Under the pieces are notes generated by a model. It saw nothing but the letters and a program-made list of their open reading frames with translations. It was not told the origin of the DNA and made no database searches. From positions 1-64,000 of the forward strand of contig NZ_JANUGX010000027.1 of the NCBI RefSeq assembly GCF_024753245.1: DNA of 64,000 bases, in the 5' to 3' direction. The position numbers were made by a program, and so were the translations under genes. Of this stretch, positions 16,908-28,600 are shown in pieces (positions within the stretch are counted from its first letter, which is position 1; the number at the start of each line of letters is the position of its first letter). The stretch is from Massilia norwichensis. Its GTDB lineage: Bacteria; Pseudomonadota; Gammaproteobacteria; Burkholderiales; Burkholderiaceae_D.

Positions 16908-17012
16908 CGTCGTCCACGCGCAGGCGGGGATCCAAGTTTTTGCGGTCTGCCGCGAGCTTGGGTCCCCGCCTGCGCGGGGACGACGTATAAATCGCGGGGA
17001 CGACGTATAAAA
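16908..17012. repeat. Intergenic palindrome with tandem tail (family 2, locus 1)
   Basis: A 29-base arm at 16908-16936 (CGTCGTCCACGCGCAGGCGG...) is inverted at 16957-16985 with 27 of 29 positions paired, around a 20-base loop. The right end is followed by a tandem copy of its last 20 bases (units at 16973-16992 and 16993-17012, CGCGGGGACGACGTATAAA plus one base). The same design recurs at 40286-40437. Confidence 0.85.
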
Positions 17013-17034
17013 AAAGCCCGTGCAAGCACGGGCT
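17008..17034 (-). terminator. Rho-independent terminator after yidC
   Basis: Read on the minus strand, AGCCCGTGC-TT-GCACGGGCT is followed by TTTTTTT. The 9-bp GC-rich stem and uninterrupted T-tract make this a convincing terminator 23 bases past the yidC stop, ending the rpmH-rnpA-yidD-yidC transcript. Confidence 0.88.
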
Positions 17035-17056
17035 CTCTTCAGCTCAGCGAAAAAAC

Positions 17057-18721
17057 TTACTTCGCCGGCGCATACTTCTTGGTGATCACATACTGCTGCG
17101 CCATCGAGATCAGGTTGTTCACCACCCAGTACAGCACCAGGCCGGACGGGAAGAACACGAAGATGACCGAGAATGCCAGCGGCATGAACATCATCATCTT
17201 GGCCTGCATCGGATCGGCCGGCTGCGGGTTCAGCTTGGTGGTCACGAACATCGAGATCGCGTACAGGATCGGCAGGATGAAGTACGGGTCCGGGGCGGTC
17301 AGGTCGTGAATCCACAGGATCCACGGCGCGCCGCGCATCTCGACCGCGGCCTGCAGGGTCCAGTACAGCGCCAGGAACACCGGCATCTGGATCAGGATCG
17401 GCAGGCAGCCGCCCAGCGGGTTGATCTTCTCGGACTTGTACAGCTCCATGGTGGCCTGCTGCATCTTGACCGGGTCGGCCTTGTAGCGCTCGCGGATCGC
17501 CTGCATCTTCGGCGTCACGGTCTTCATCTTGGCCATGCTGCGGTAGCCGGCTGCGGACAGCGGGAAGAACAGCAGCTTGATCAGGATGGTGAAGGCAACG
17601 ATGGTCCAGCCCCAGTTGCCGATGAAGCCGTGCAGCCAGTCCATGGTCGCGAAAATCGGCTTGGCGATGATGGCCGCCCAGGCGTAGTCGCGCACCAGGT
17701 CCAGGCCCGGCGTCACTTTTTCCAGCAGCTGCTGCACCTGCGGACCCGAATACAGGCGGGTCTCGTTCGACACGGTCGCACCCGGTGCCACGGTCCCCAG
17801 CGGCATCACGGTGCCGATGGCGAACAGGTTGTTACCCAGGCTCTTGACGTAGTTCTCGCGCTGCAGCTTCTCCGGCGGGACGAAGGCCGAGACGAAGAAG
17901 TGCTGCGAGATCGCGATCCAGCCGTCGCTGGCCTGCTTGGTGTACTCGGCCGAGCCCTTGGCGATCTTCTCGAAGGTCAGCTTCTCGTAGTGGTTCTGCG
18001 AGGTCCACAGGGTCGGGCCGGTGTAGCTGCTGTTGAAATAGTTGTCGCCTTCCGGCTTGTTGCCGTCGTGCTGCAGCTGCAGGTACAGGCTCGGTGCGAC
18101 CGGTGCGGTACCGATGTTGGTCACGTCGTGACGCACGCCGATCACGTAGTCGCCCTGGCGGAAGGTGAAGGTCTTGGTCAGGCGCACGCCGCCCTGCTCC
18201 GCTTCGAGCACGAGCTGGGTCTGGTTACCGTTGGTCACCAGCGGCTTCGCCACGAACGGGGTGTTGTGGTTCGGCAGGGTGCCGGTCGCGGCCGGGGTCA
18301 GGCCGGTCTGCGCCAGGTAGAGGCGGCCCTTGGCCGAGTCGACGTGGAACAGCAGCTGGTTCTTGGTGTTGTCGACCTTGTCGCGGTACTTCAGCAGTTC
18401 CAGGCGTTTGATGACGCCGCCGGCGGTGTCGATGTCGGCCTTGTAGACGTCGGTCGTGATGGTGATGACCTGGGTCTGGATCGGCGCCGGGGCTGCGGCG
18501 GCACCGTCGGCGGGTGCCCCGCCCGGGACCGAGCCCGGGGTGGCGCTTGGCGCCGGCAGATCGTTTACCTTCGGCTGTGCGGCCGGCGCAGTGGCGACCT
18601 TGGCGGGCGGCTGCGGCGAGAACATCGACTGCTTGCCGTTGGCCACCATCCAGTCGTTCCAGAGGACGACCAGCGAGACGGCGAACACGATCCACAGGAT
18701 GGTACGTTTATTGATTTCCAT
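17057..18721 (-). CDS. yidC: Membrane protein insertase YidC
   Basis: Inserts and folds inner-membrane proteins, alone or with SecYEG. The protein has 554 residues: N-terminal anchor (MEINKRTILWIVFAVSLVVL), an Ala/Pro/Gln linker, the large periplasmic beta domain (about 85-345) of Gram-negative YidC, and the conserved five-helix core from about 360 (GNWGWTIVAFTILIKLLFFPLS with the essential Arg region YRSMAKMK). It ends NLISMAQQYVITKKYAPAK. ATG 18721 was chosen because it gives the conserved MEINKRT start; the open frame extends 44 codons further. Confidence 0.96.
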   Translation of the reverse strand: MEINKRTILWIVFAVSLVVLWNDWMVANGKQSMFSPQPPAKVATAPAAQPKVNDLPAPSATPGSVPGGAPADGAAAAPAPIQTQVITITTDVYKADIDTAGGVIKRLELLKYRDKVDNTKNQLLFHVDSAKGRLYLAQTGLTPAATGTLPNHNTPFVAKPLVTNGNQTQLVLEAEQGGVRLTKTFTFRQGDYVIGVRHDVTNIGTAPVAPSLYLQLQHDGNKPEGDNYFNSSYTGPTLWTSQNHYEKLTFEKIAKGSAEYTKQASDGWIAISQHFFVSAFVPPEKLQRENYVKSLGNNLFAIGTVMPLGTVAPGATVSNETRLYSGPQVQQLLEKVTPGLDLVRDYAWAAIIAKPIFATMDWLHGFIGNWGWTIVAFTILIKLLFFPLSAAGYRSMAKMKTVTPKMQAIRERYKADPVKMQQATMELYKSEKINPLGGCLPILIQMPVFLALYWTLQAAVEMRGAPWILWIHDLTAPDPYFILPILYAISMFVTTKLNPQPADPMQAKMMMFMPLAFSVIFVFFPSGLVLYWVVNNLISMAQQYVITKKYAPAK

Positions 18722-18731
18722 TGGGTCTAAT

Positions 18732-18974
18732 TCAGGAATGGTTGCAACCGCAAGCGGTTGTTGGGGGTGGCACAGGGTCGTTGCCGCCGGCGTTCCAGGG
18801 ATGGCAGCGGCACACGCGGCGCACGGCCAGCCAGCCACCGCGCGCGGCGCCATGCACCCGCACTGCTTCGATCGCGTAATTGGAACAGCTCGGAAAGAAA
18901 CGGCAGCTCGGCCCGAACATCGGGGAAACCAGCAACTGGTAACCGCGCAACAGCCAGACGAGCAGCCGTTTCAT
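18732..18974 (-). CDS. yidD: Membrane protein insertion efficiency factor YidD
   Basis: An 80-residue member of the YidD family, which assists YidC-dependent insertion. The conserved core LLRGYQLLVSPMFGPSCRFF then PSCSNYAIEA is intact, including the three family cysteines (C24, C30 and the later RRVCRCHPW). The tail after residue 66 is longer than the minimum and rich in Pro and Cys. The start overlaps the rnpA stop (ATGA), and yidC begins 10 bases after its stop. Confidence 0.93.
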   Translation of the reverse strand: MKRLLVWLLRGYQLLVSPMFGPSCRFFPSCSNYAIEAVRVHGAARGGWLAVRRVCRCHPWNAGGNDPVPPPTTACGCNHS

Positions 18975-19411
18975 GATGGCTGCTGTCCAGGATGGTCCGG
19001 TGCACCAGGGGCCGCCGGCGCGGGCGCCGGCTTGCGCGGCCGCGGCGCCTGCGACGCGAACAGGCGCGCCAGCTCGGCATGCAGCAGCGTCTTCAGGGCG
19101 GTATTCGTGGCCGGACCGCTCTTGGCATTGACCGGCCGCGCCAGGCGCACGATGCAGTCGATGCCGGGAAGCGGCGTGGTGCGGAACAGTTCGCGCGTGA
19201 TGCGCTTGATGGTGTTGCGCGTCACCGCACGCGGTGCGAAACGTTTGGCCGCAACGACGCCCAGCCGCGCATGCGGCAGCTCGTTCGGTCGGGTGTAGAG
19301 CACGAAGTGCGCGGTTTTTTGTGCCGGGCGCAAACGAAAAACGGATGAAAACTCATCCGTTTTTACGATACGCCGAACGCGCGCGAAGTCGTGCGAACCT
19401 TCGCCTGTCAT
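18971..19411 (-). CDS. rnpA: Ribonuclease P protein component
   Basis: Protein subunit of RNase P, which trims the 5' leader of pre-tRNAs. It has 146 residues, with the core at about 10-118 and the RNA-binding motif RNTIKRITRELFR. The C-terminal 28 residues are a Pro/Ala extension (RPRKPAPAPAAPGAP), longer than in E. coli. It lies 34 bases after rpmH in the conserved rpmH-rnpA-yidD-yidC order. Confidence 0.94.
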   Translation of the reverse strand: MTGEGSHDFARVRRIVKTDEFSSVFRLRPAQKTAHFVLYTRPNELPHARLGVVAAKRFAPRAVTRNTIKRITRELFRTTPLPGIDCIVRLARPVNAKSGPATNTALKTLLHAELARLFASQAPRPRKPAPAPAAPGAPDHPGQQPS

Positions 19412-19445
19412 TGCTTGAGCGCGGTCGACAGGGGCCTGTCCGGGC

Positions 19446-19580
19446 TTAGACAGCCAGACGCTTGCGGCCCTTGGCGCGGCGTGCGTTCAGGACTTGACGG
19501 CCACCACGGGTAGCCATACGTGCGCGGAAGCCGTGCGTGCGCTTACGACGGACGACGGAAGGTTGGTAAGTACGTTTCAT
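19446..19580 (-). CDS. rpmH: 50S ribosomal protein L34
   Basis: A 44-residue protein beginning MKRTYQPSVVRRKRTHGF and ending RAKGRKRLAV, an exact fit to L34 in length and basic composition. It is the first gene of the operon that continues into rnpA, yidD and yidC, and it lies divergently from dnaA. A TTGACA/TCTAAT promoter lies about 170 bases upstream of its ATG. Confidence 0.97.
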   Translation of the reverse strand: MKRTYQPSVVRRKRTHGFRARMATRGGRQVLNARRAKGRKRLAV

Positions 19581-19751
19581 GGTGGTCTCGCTTAAAGCAA
19601 ATAGAATGCAAAATCGGAGCCGGCAACTCAGGTGCCGGCATTACGCCAATGACATTTCGCAGTTGTTAAGCCAGCGTCACGCCTCAGCAAAGCTTGTTCG
19701 CCCATGTGCTGAGTGCCTGAGTTGGCAATGCGTGTGGGCGGGGAACCCTGA

Positions 19752-19781
19752 ATTAGACAGCATTTTCGGTCGAGCTGTCAA
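19752..19781 (-). promoter_or_regulatory. Promoter of rpmH-rnpA-yidD-yidC
   Basis: On the minus strand a perfect TTGACA (19781-19776) and TCTAAT (19757-19752, five of six) are separated by 18 bases. The predicted start leaves a leader of about 165 bases before rpmH. Confidence 0.7.
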
Positions 19782-19879
19782 GAAAGCTGTTGCACTGCAG
19801 CGCCAGTCTGGACCGCAGGCCGCGTGGTTGCTCATGTGCATCACGCTGTTGAGATTCGGTGGAAAAAACCCGCTTCGCC

Positions 19880-19888
19880 TGTGGATAA
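19880..19888. promoter_or_regulatory. DnaA box
   Basis: TGTGGATAA, the exact complement of the consensus TTATCCACA. It overlaps the probable -35 element of the dnaA promoter, which would allow DnaA to repress its own gene. Confidence 0.85.
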
Positions 19889-19910
19889 CTTCCGAGAAGA
19901 CAGTTAAAAT
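19882..19910 (+). promoter_or_regulatory. Probable dnaA promoter
   Basis: TGGATA (19882-19887) and TAAAAT (19905-19910) with 17-base spacing lie 30 bases before the dnaA ATG. The -35 match is modest (four of six); its overlap with the DnaA box supports an autoregulated promoter. Confidence 0.5.
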
Positions 19911-19939
19911 AGAGTGTTACGCTTTAACTTGGTCGATGT

Positions 19940-21364
19940 ATGGAAAACTTTTGGCAAGCCTGTTCCTCGCAACTGGAACTCGAGCTGACGCCGCAGCAAT
20001 ATACCGCGTGGATTAAACCACTGGTCGCCCTCGACTATGAGGACGGCAAGCTGCGCATCGCGGCGCCTAACCGCTTCAAGCTCGACTGGGTCAAGTCGCA
20101 ATTCGCAAATCGCATCACCGCCCTCGCCTCCGAATTCTGGGAGCGCCCGGTGGAGGTGCAGTTCGTGCTCGACCCGAGGAATCTGCCGAAGAAGCCGGAC
20201 GCGGTCAGCAATCGCCAGCCGACCACTTCGACCGCCGAAATGGCGTCGGGCGCGCTCGGCATCAATGCCGCCGCCGACAACACCGTGCCGGCCACGCCGG
20301 TGGTCACGCCGGACAACGTCATCGCCAATAATCCGCGCCGCGAACAAAGCCGCGTCAATCCGGAACTCACCTTCGAGAACTTCGTGACCGGTAAGGCCAA
20401 CCAGCTGGCGCGCGCCGCCGCGATCCAGGTGGCGAACAACCCGGGCGTCTCCTACAACCCGCTGTTCTTCTACGGCGGCGTCGGCCTCGGTAAGACCCAC
20501 TTGATCCACGCGATCGGCAACCAGGTCATGAAGGACCAGCCGGGCGCGCGCATCCGCTACATCCACGCCGAGCAGTACGTGCGCGACGTCGTGACGGCGT
20601 ATCAGCGCAAGGGCTTCGACGATTTCAAGCATTACTACCACTCGCTGGACATGCTGCTGATCGACGATATTCAGTTTTTCGGCGGCAAGAGCCGTACGCA
20701 GGAAGAGTTCTTCTATGCCTTCGAAGCACTGATCGCCGCCAAGAAGCAGATCATCATCACCTCGGACACCTATCCGAAAGAGATCACCGGCATGGACGAC
20801 CGCCTGATCTCGCGCTTCGACTCCGGCCTGACGGTGGCGATCGAGCCGCCGGAGCTGGAAATGCGCGTGGCGATCCTGATGAAGAAGGCGGAATCGGAAG
20901 GCGTGGTGCTGAACGACGACGTCGCCTTCTTCGTCGCCAAGCACCTGCGCTCCAACGTGCGCGAGCTGGAAGGCGCACTGCGCAAGATCCTGGCCTACTC
21001 CCGCTTCCACGGCAAGGAGATCACCATCGACGTGGTCAAGGAAGCGCTGAAGGACTTGCTGTCGGTGCAGAACCGCCAGATCTCGGTGGAAAACATCCAG
21101 AAGACGGTCGCCGATTTCTTCAACATCAAGGTCGCGGACATGTACTCGAAGCGCCGCCCGGCCAACATCGCGCGGCCGCGCCAGATCGCGATGTATCTGG
21201 CTAAAGAGCTGACGCAGAAGAGCCTGCCGGAAATCGGCGAGCTGTTCGGCGGCCGCGACCACACCACCGTGCTGCACGCGGTGCGCAAGATCGCGCAGGA
21301 CCGCCAGAAGAATGCCGAGTGCAATCACGAGCTACACGTGCTGGAACAAACGCTGAAAGGCTAA
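19940..21364 (+). CDS. dnaA: Chromosomal replication initiator protein DnaA
   Basis: Binds DnaA boxes and opens the origin. The protein has 474 residues with all four domains: domain I (1-80, MENFWQACSSQLELELTPQQ), a linker rich in Thr/Ala/Asn (about 85-140), the AAA+ domain with Walker A GGVGLGKT at 179-186 and Walker B LLIDDIQFF, and the C-terminal DNA-binding domain with the signature GGRDHTTVLHAVRKI. ATG 19940 gives the conserved MENFW start; another ATG at 19936 is out of frame. Divergent from rpmH. Confidence 0.98.
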   Translation: MENFWQACSSQLELELTPQQYTAWIKPLVALDYEDGKLRIAAPNRFKLDWVKSQFANRITALASEFWERPVEVQFVLDPRNLPKKPDAVSNRQPTTSTAEMASGALGINAAADNTVPATPVVTPDNVIANNPRREQSRVNPELTFENFVTGKANQLARAAAIQVANNPGVSYNPLFFYGGVGLGKTHLIHAIGNQVMKDQPGARIRYIHAEQYVRDVVTAYQRKGFDDFKHYYHSLDMLLIDDIQFFGGKSRTQEEFFYAFEALIAAKKQIIITSDTYPKEITGMDDRLISRFDSGLTVAIEPPELEMRVAILMKKAESEGVVLNDDVAFFVAKHLRSNVRELEGALRKILAYSRFHGKEITIDVVKEALKDLLSVQNRQISVENIQKTVADFFNIKVADMYSKRRPANIARPRQIAMYLAKELTQKSLPEIGELFGGRDHTTVLHAVRKIAQDRQKNAECNHELHVLEQTLKG

Positions 21365-21466
21365 GAGCACCTGATAAAACCTCCATGGCGGCGTTGCATT
21401 GTCTCGCCGTACTAGCGTACTGTCTTCGACAATGCGCCTTGCCCTGAAGCTTTTATCAGGCGCTCT
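21364..21466. repeat. Large nested inverted repeat between dnaA and dnaN
   Basis: The outer arms AGAGCACCTGATAAAA (21364-21379) and TTTTATCAGGCGCTCT (21451-21466) pair at 15 of 16 positions. Inside them GCATTGTC (21396-21403) pairs with GACAATGC (21428-21435), and GTAC-TAGC-GTAC forms the tip. The first base of the left arm is the last base of the dnaA stop. ACCTGATAAAA occurs again as a direct copy at 21516-21526, just before dnaN. Confidence 0.8.
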
Positions 21467-21541
21467 GAGGTTGGTTTAGTGATTTCTGGCAAAATATTGC
21501 AGAGACAACATTTTTACCTGATAAAAAACTGAGGGATATTT

Positions 21542-22648
21542 ATGCAACTGGTCAAATCCACCCGAGACACGCTTCTCCGGCCACTGCAGATCGTGAGTGG
21601 TATTGTCGAGCGTCGGCACACCATGCCGATTCTGGCCAATATCCTCATCCGCAAGAATGGCGAGAGCGTTTCTTTCCTGTCGACCGACACCGAGGTGCAG
21701 ATCACGACCCTGGCCAATATCGGCTCGGGTCCTGAAGAAACCGGCACCACGGTCGCCGCGCGCAAGCTGCTCGACATCCTGCGCGCCCTGCCGGAATCGG
21801 GCGACGTCACCATGACGCTGCTGAACAAGCGCCTGACCGTCCAGAGCGGCAAGTCGCGCTTCGCCCTGCAGACCCTGGCGGCCGAAGAGTTTCCGACCGT
21901 CTCGGTGGCCGACAGCTACAACGCCTCGGTCACCCTGCCGCAGAAGACGCTGAAGCACCTGTTCAACATGGTGCACTTCGCGATGGCCCAGCAGGACATC
22001 CGCTACTACCTGAACGGCCTGCTGCTGGTTCTGGACGGTAACAACGTGATCGCGGTCGCCACCGACGGCCACCGCCTCGCTTTCGCCCAGGTGAAAGCCG
22101 AGCAGACCTTCGAGCGCCAGGAAGTCATCATCCCGCGCAAGACCATCCTCGAACTGCAGCGCCTGCTGGAAGAAAGCGACGAAACTGTCCGCCTGGACAT
22201 CGCCGCCTCGCAGGTGAAACTGACCTTCGCCGACATCGAACTGGTGTCGAAGCTGGTCGAGGGCAAGTTCCCGGACTACACCCGCGTGATTCCGAAGGGT
22301 TACAAGAACGACTTCACGATTAGCCGCGAAGAACTGCTGCGTTCGCTGCAGCGCGCTGCGATCATGACCAGCGATAAGTTCAAGGGCGTGCGCTGCCTGA
22401 TCGCCCCGGGCTCGATGAAGATCAGCTCGACCAACGCCGACCAGGAAGAAGCGGTCGAAGAACTCGAAATCGACTATGGCGGCGATGCGATCGACATCGG
22501 TTTCAACGTCACCTACCTGCTGGACGTGCTGAACAACCTGAAGTGCGACCAGGTGAACATCTCGCTGGGCGATTCGAATTCGTCGGCGCTGATTTCGATT
22601 CCGGAAAATGGCGACTTTAAATACGTCGTCATGCCGATGCGTATTTAA
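21542..22648 (+). CDS. dnaN: DNA polymerase III subunit beta (sliding clamp)
   Basis: Ring-shaped processivity clamp of the replicase, 368 residues, beginning MQLVKSTRDTLLRPLQIVSG and ending in the family-typical YVVMPMRI. Three repeated clamp domains of about 120 residues each are recognisable. ATG 21542 is preceded by GAGGGATATT, a good ribosome site. It follows dnaA by 177 bases, an interval largely filled by a large inverted repeat, so a separate promoter or read-through control is possible. Confidence 0.97.
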   Translation: MQLVKSTRDTLLRPLQIVSGIVERRHTMPILANILIRKNGESVSFLSTDTEVQITTLANIGSGPEETGTTVAARKLLDILRALPESGDVTMTLLNKRLTVQSGKSRFALQTLAAEEFPTVSVADSYNASVTLPQKTLKHLFNMVHFAMAQQDIRYYLNGLLLVLDGNNVIAVATDGHRLAFAQVKAEQTFERQEVIIPRKTILELQRLLEESDETVRLDIAASQVKLTFADIELVSKLVEGKFPDYTRVIPKGYKNDFTISREELLRSLQRAAIMTSDKFKGVRCLIAPGSMKISSTNADQEEAVEELEIDYGGDAIDIGFNVTYLLDVLNNLKCDQVNISLGDSNSSALISIPENGDFKYVVMPMRI

Positions 22649-22687
22649 AAAACGCGCAATCGCCCATATATGGTCTTGTTGGGCGAA

Positions 22688-22710
22688 ACCGCGGACCCCG
22701 GGTCCGCGGT
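22688..22710. terminator. Strong GC hairpin between dnaN and gyrB
   Basis: ACCGCGGACCC-C-GGGTCCGCGGT is a perfect 11-bp inverted repeat. It lacks a T-tract, so it may be a weak or factor-dependent terminator, or an mRNA stability element protecting the dnaN 3' end. Confidence 0.5.
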
Positions 22711-22740
22711 CTGATTTACACGTTATTTGAGAAAGCAGTC

Positions 22741-25245
<2,505 letters not shown>

Positions 25246-25268
25246 TGCCTGCGTGATCGCTGTTTGTT

Positions 25269-25298
25269 AAAAGCCAGCCTTTCGAGGCTGGCTTTTTT
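25269..25298 (+). terminator. Rho-independent terminator after gyrB
   Basis: AAAAGCCAGCCT-TTCG-AGGCTGGCTTTT runs into further Ts: a 12-bp stem capped by a stable TTCG tetraloop, 23 bases after the gyrB stop. It can also serve the convergent minus-strand gene that ends at 25309, because the complementary strand reads T-rich as well. Confidence 0.92.
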
Positions 25299-25308
25299 AT
25301 TTCCTGCG

Positions 25309-25629
25309 CTAGCCCTTCCTTTTGGGCGTCCCGCCTTTCGGCATGGGCGCTTCCGCCGCTTCGATTCTTGCCTCGAACTGGTTCAAGAGCTGCATGATCG
25401 TCGAATTGGCGGCGTACTTCAGCTTTAACTGGGCCAGTTCCTTGTCTGTGCCGCCGCATGATTTGCGTATCTCGCGGCTGAGTTCATGCATGCGGTCCAG
25501 CTCACCGCGCATGTGGTCGCAGCCCTCGCGGCGATCGACAAAACGCTGGACGTCGCGCGGCAGGTAATCCTGGGCCAGCACGGGAAACACGGGCATCATC
25601 AAAGCCAAGCAGATGAGTAATGCTTTCAC
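25309..25629 (-). CDS. Small exported protein of unknown function
   Basis: A 106-residue protein with a signal peptide (KALLICLALMMPVFPVLAQ) and a helical, charged mature part (RDVQRFVDRREGCDHMRGEL, later ELAQLKLKYAANSTIMQLL) with two cysteines, C36 and C58 in this numbering, and a basic tail ending KRKG. The ATG-equivalent start is a GTG at 25629, eight bases after GGAG; the frame is open further upstream. I do not recognise a named family. It is convergent with gyrB. Confidence 0.65.
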   Translation of the reverse strand: MKALLICLALMMPVFPVLAQDYLPRDVQRFVDRREGCDHMRGELDRMHELSREIRKSCGGTDKELAQLKLKYAANSTIMQLLNQFEARIEAAEAPMPKGGTPKRKG

Positions 25630-25699
25630 TATGTATGCTCCGTTGATTGGGCGAAGCATTTATTAAAGTGCGAGATCATCGTGGCAATGTTGAATTTGG

Positions 25700-28600
25700 T
25701 CAGATAGCTCGTAAAACGCTGAACTGGCTAAACGCCGCGGCAGGCAAGGAAACCGCAAGCTTCCAGATAATGCTCATCGGTCGAGCCCCATGACTTTCCT
25801 GATAGGTAACGGGCCCACAAGCGAGATAAGGGCTATCCTGGTTGACCCGAACGAACAACTGGAACTGCCAACCGTTCGGTTGTTCGCCTACGCTTCGAAT
25901 ATATTGCTGCCCAATAACCGTCGTTGGCGCTGCACTGTTTTGCGACTGCCAATGGAAGAGTGCATGACTTAGGGCGTAATCGTGGTAGGCAATGGTCTCG
26001 TGGAATCCGCTTCGCTTATCAAGCGTAACGAACATGAGTTCGATCTTGCGATCCTTGAGCCTCAGCACACCGGTATTGAAGAAGGGGCGGCGCTCTGCGC
26101 TCAAAAAGCCTACTGCGGTCAGGATTTCATTCAGACGATAGTGGCCATGCAGACAGAGCGTCGACCATTCCAGCCCTGGCACCAATAACGGCTGCGGCAA
26201 GGAATTTGCTTCAAGCGCAAGCGCAAGTTCGCTGAGCTCGGCAACACTATTGGGATTGCCCTGCAAGCGTTCTGCAAAAGACTTACCGCTTCCCACACGT
26301 GATGCCGTGCCATCAATCTGATAAGCCAGCATTTGCAGCCGCAGCGCTTCGCTCGTGCCAAGATCAAGCTCGCTCAACGGCATCGTTCCAATTTTCACCA
26401 TCATGGCAAGCTGCGCAGGGTCGTTGGTGTGCAGCAATGCTGCGAACCGGCGACCGAAATATTCTTCTTCCGGGCCTGAATCGCTGACGGCCAACCCTGC
26501 GTCTCGACGCAGTGCCGTCCAACCACTATTTCCAGTAGTGCGATAAATGTCACCGATGTCCAGCGCTTGATCATGAAGAAAACCAGCCAGAGTAAGGTTC
26601 TGTGCTCCCTTCAGGCTGGTATATGCCTGTAGTTCAGCCGTCATGCGGCGCCAGTTCTGTTGAATCAGCCTGCGCAAATTGCCCAGGATCTGCTCGCGGC
26701 TGCGGGGTTGAAGCTGAATATAACAAGCCGCTGGTAGCTGGCTGAAACCGTTTTCGACGCCATCGATGAGTTGCCTTCGGTTCAATCCTGTGATTTGTCC
26801 CAATAGATGATCGAAACGAAAATCTGCTGAATGTTGTCCGACGAAATCGAGGACTAGGCAGCTTTCCTTGCCAGCTGACAGACGCAAGCCACGGCCAATT
26901 TGTTGTTGGAACAACACAGGGCTTTGCGTAGGACGCAATAACAGCAGAGTGTCCACAACAGGAATATCCACACCTTCGTTGAACAGATCGACCGTCACGA
27001 GAACGCAAATATCCCCTTTGGCCAGCGCCGACGGCGCAGATTCCCTTTCAGCCTGAGTGGATTGTCCAGTCAAGCACAAGGCTGGCAAACCTGCCTTATT
27101 GAATTGCGCAGTCATGAACTGCGCGTGGGCGACACTAACGCAAAAAGCAATCGCTTTGCTATGCCTCGGCGACGCGCACAGGCGGCGCCATTCGTTGATG
27201 ATCAGTAGAGCGCGAGCGTGATTGCCTGTTAGAACCTTGTCCAAATACGCGCCCTCTCCTGCCTGTCGCCATGGGACATCACGCAGATTCGTATGGTCAT
27301 CGCACGCAAAATATTCAAATGGCGCGAGCAATTGCAGGTCGAGCGCCTGCCACAACCTGAGCTCAACCGCCGGACTGCCATCTGGACGAGCATCAAAGTA
27401 GGGAGAAATCGGTCGGCCATCGCTACGCTCGGGCGTCGCTGTAAGCCCTAGCATGATGGACGGTTTAATCCGCTTGGCAACGGTATCAAAGCTCAGGGCC
27501 GCGATGCGGTGACACTCGTCGAACACGACTGTATGCCAGTAGCTCTCGCCAAAGCGCGTCAGTAAATCATTGCTGTGCAGGCTTTCAATTGTCGTGAACA
27601 GATGATCCGGATTCTCGAGACGGCTATTACCGCTCAGTATTTGACCAAACCCGGCGTCACGCAGGACTTCACGATAGGTTCGCAATGCCTGCTTCAAAAT
27701 CTCGATACGGTGGGCTATGAACAAAAGCCGTGGCCGGCCGCCGAGCTGTGTGCAGAGCTGCCGATAGTCGAATGCTGCCACGACCGTTTTACCTGTACCG
27801 GTCGCAGCAACGACAAGATTGCGTACCCGATTGTGCTCTCGCTCGGCCCGCAATTGCTCCAGCATCTCAAGTTGGTAGTTCTTAGGCGCGATATCGAAAA
27901 AGCTAATAACGTTTTCGGCCTGAGAGACATATCCACCGCCTTTTTCCTTCGCAATTGCTTGCCGCAAAGCGGCACGATGTTCTGATTGCTCAGGATCGTA
28001 AGGTGTAAATTCACTGTCATGCCAGAGGGTTTCGAAATGTGCCTGGGCTTGTTGGAACATAGTGCCTTGGCCACGTTCCGCGAATTTCACAGTCCATTCC
28101 AACCCGCCCGCCAGAGCCGCGTGCGTTAGGTTGGCACTGCCAACGTAAGCAGTACCGAACCCGCTATCGCGCTCAAAGATCCACGCTTTGGCGTGAAGGC
28201 GCGTACGGCGCCCGTCCAGCGAAATACGCACTTCGCAATTCGGTAATCGCGCCAACTCTTCCACTGCCTGGGCTTCGGTCGCACCAATATAGGTGGTTGT
28301 GAGAATGCGTAATCTGACGCGTGCCTGACCGGTTCCATCCAGTGCAGTAATGCTCTGCAAGATATCGCGGATCTTGCGTACACCAGAGACAGTAATAAAG
28401 CTCATCAGGATGTTAATCCGATCGCTACTGGCAAGTTCGTGACGCAGTTCGCTCAATAGTGCTGGCGACGTCTTCGCAGCGGTGAATAACCATGGAGCCG
28501 TAATGCCAGTGTCAGGGGCGCTAGGGGCAGCACGTTGCCGATGCACCGCGGTCAAGCTCTTTGCTGGCGCAGCGATCAGCCGAATGTCTGCACCATGATC

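Larger units (their letters stand above)
19581..19939. other. rpmH-dnaA intergenic region, putative oriC
   Basis: A 359-base region at the position where beta-proteobacterial origins usually lie. It holds one perfect DnaA box (19880-19888), one 7-of-9 match (TGTGCATCA, 19836-19844), a 7-bp hairpin GCCGGCA/TGCCGGC (19619-19639) in the rpmH leader, and divergent promoters for rpmH and dnaA. I do not see a dense box cluster or a strongly AT-rich unwinding element, so the functional origin may be larger than this or partly elsewhere. Confidence 0.55.
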
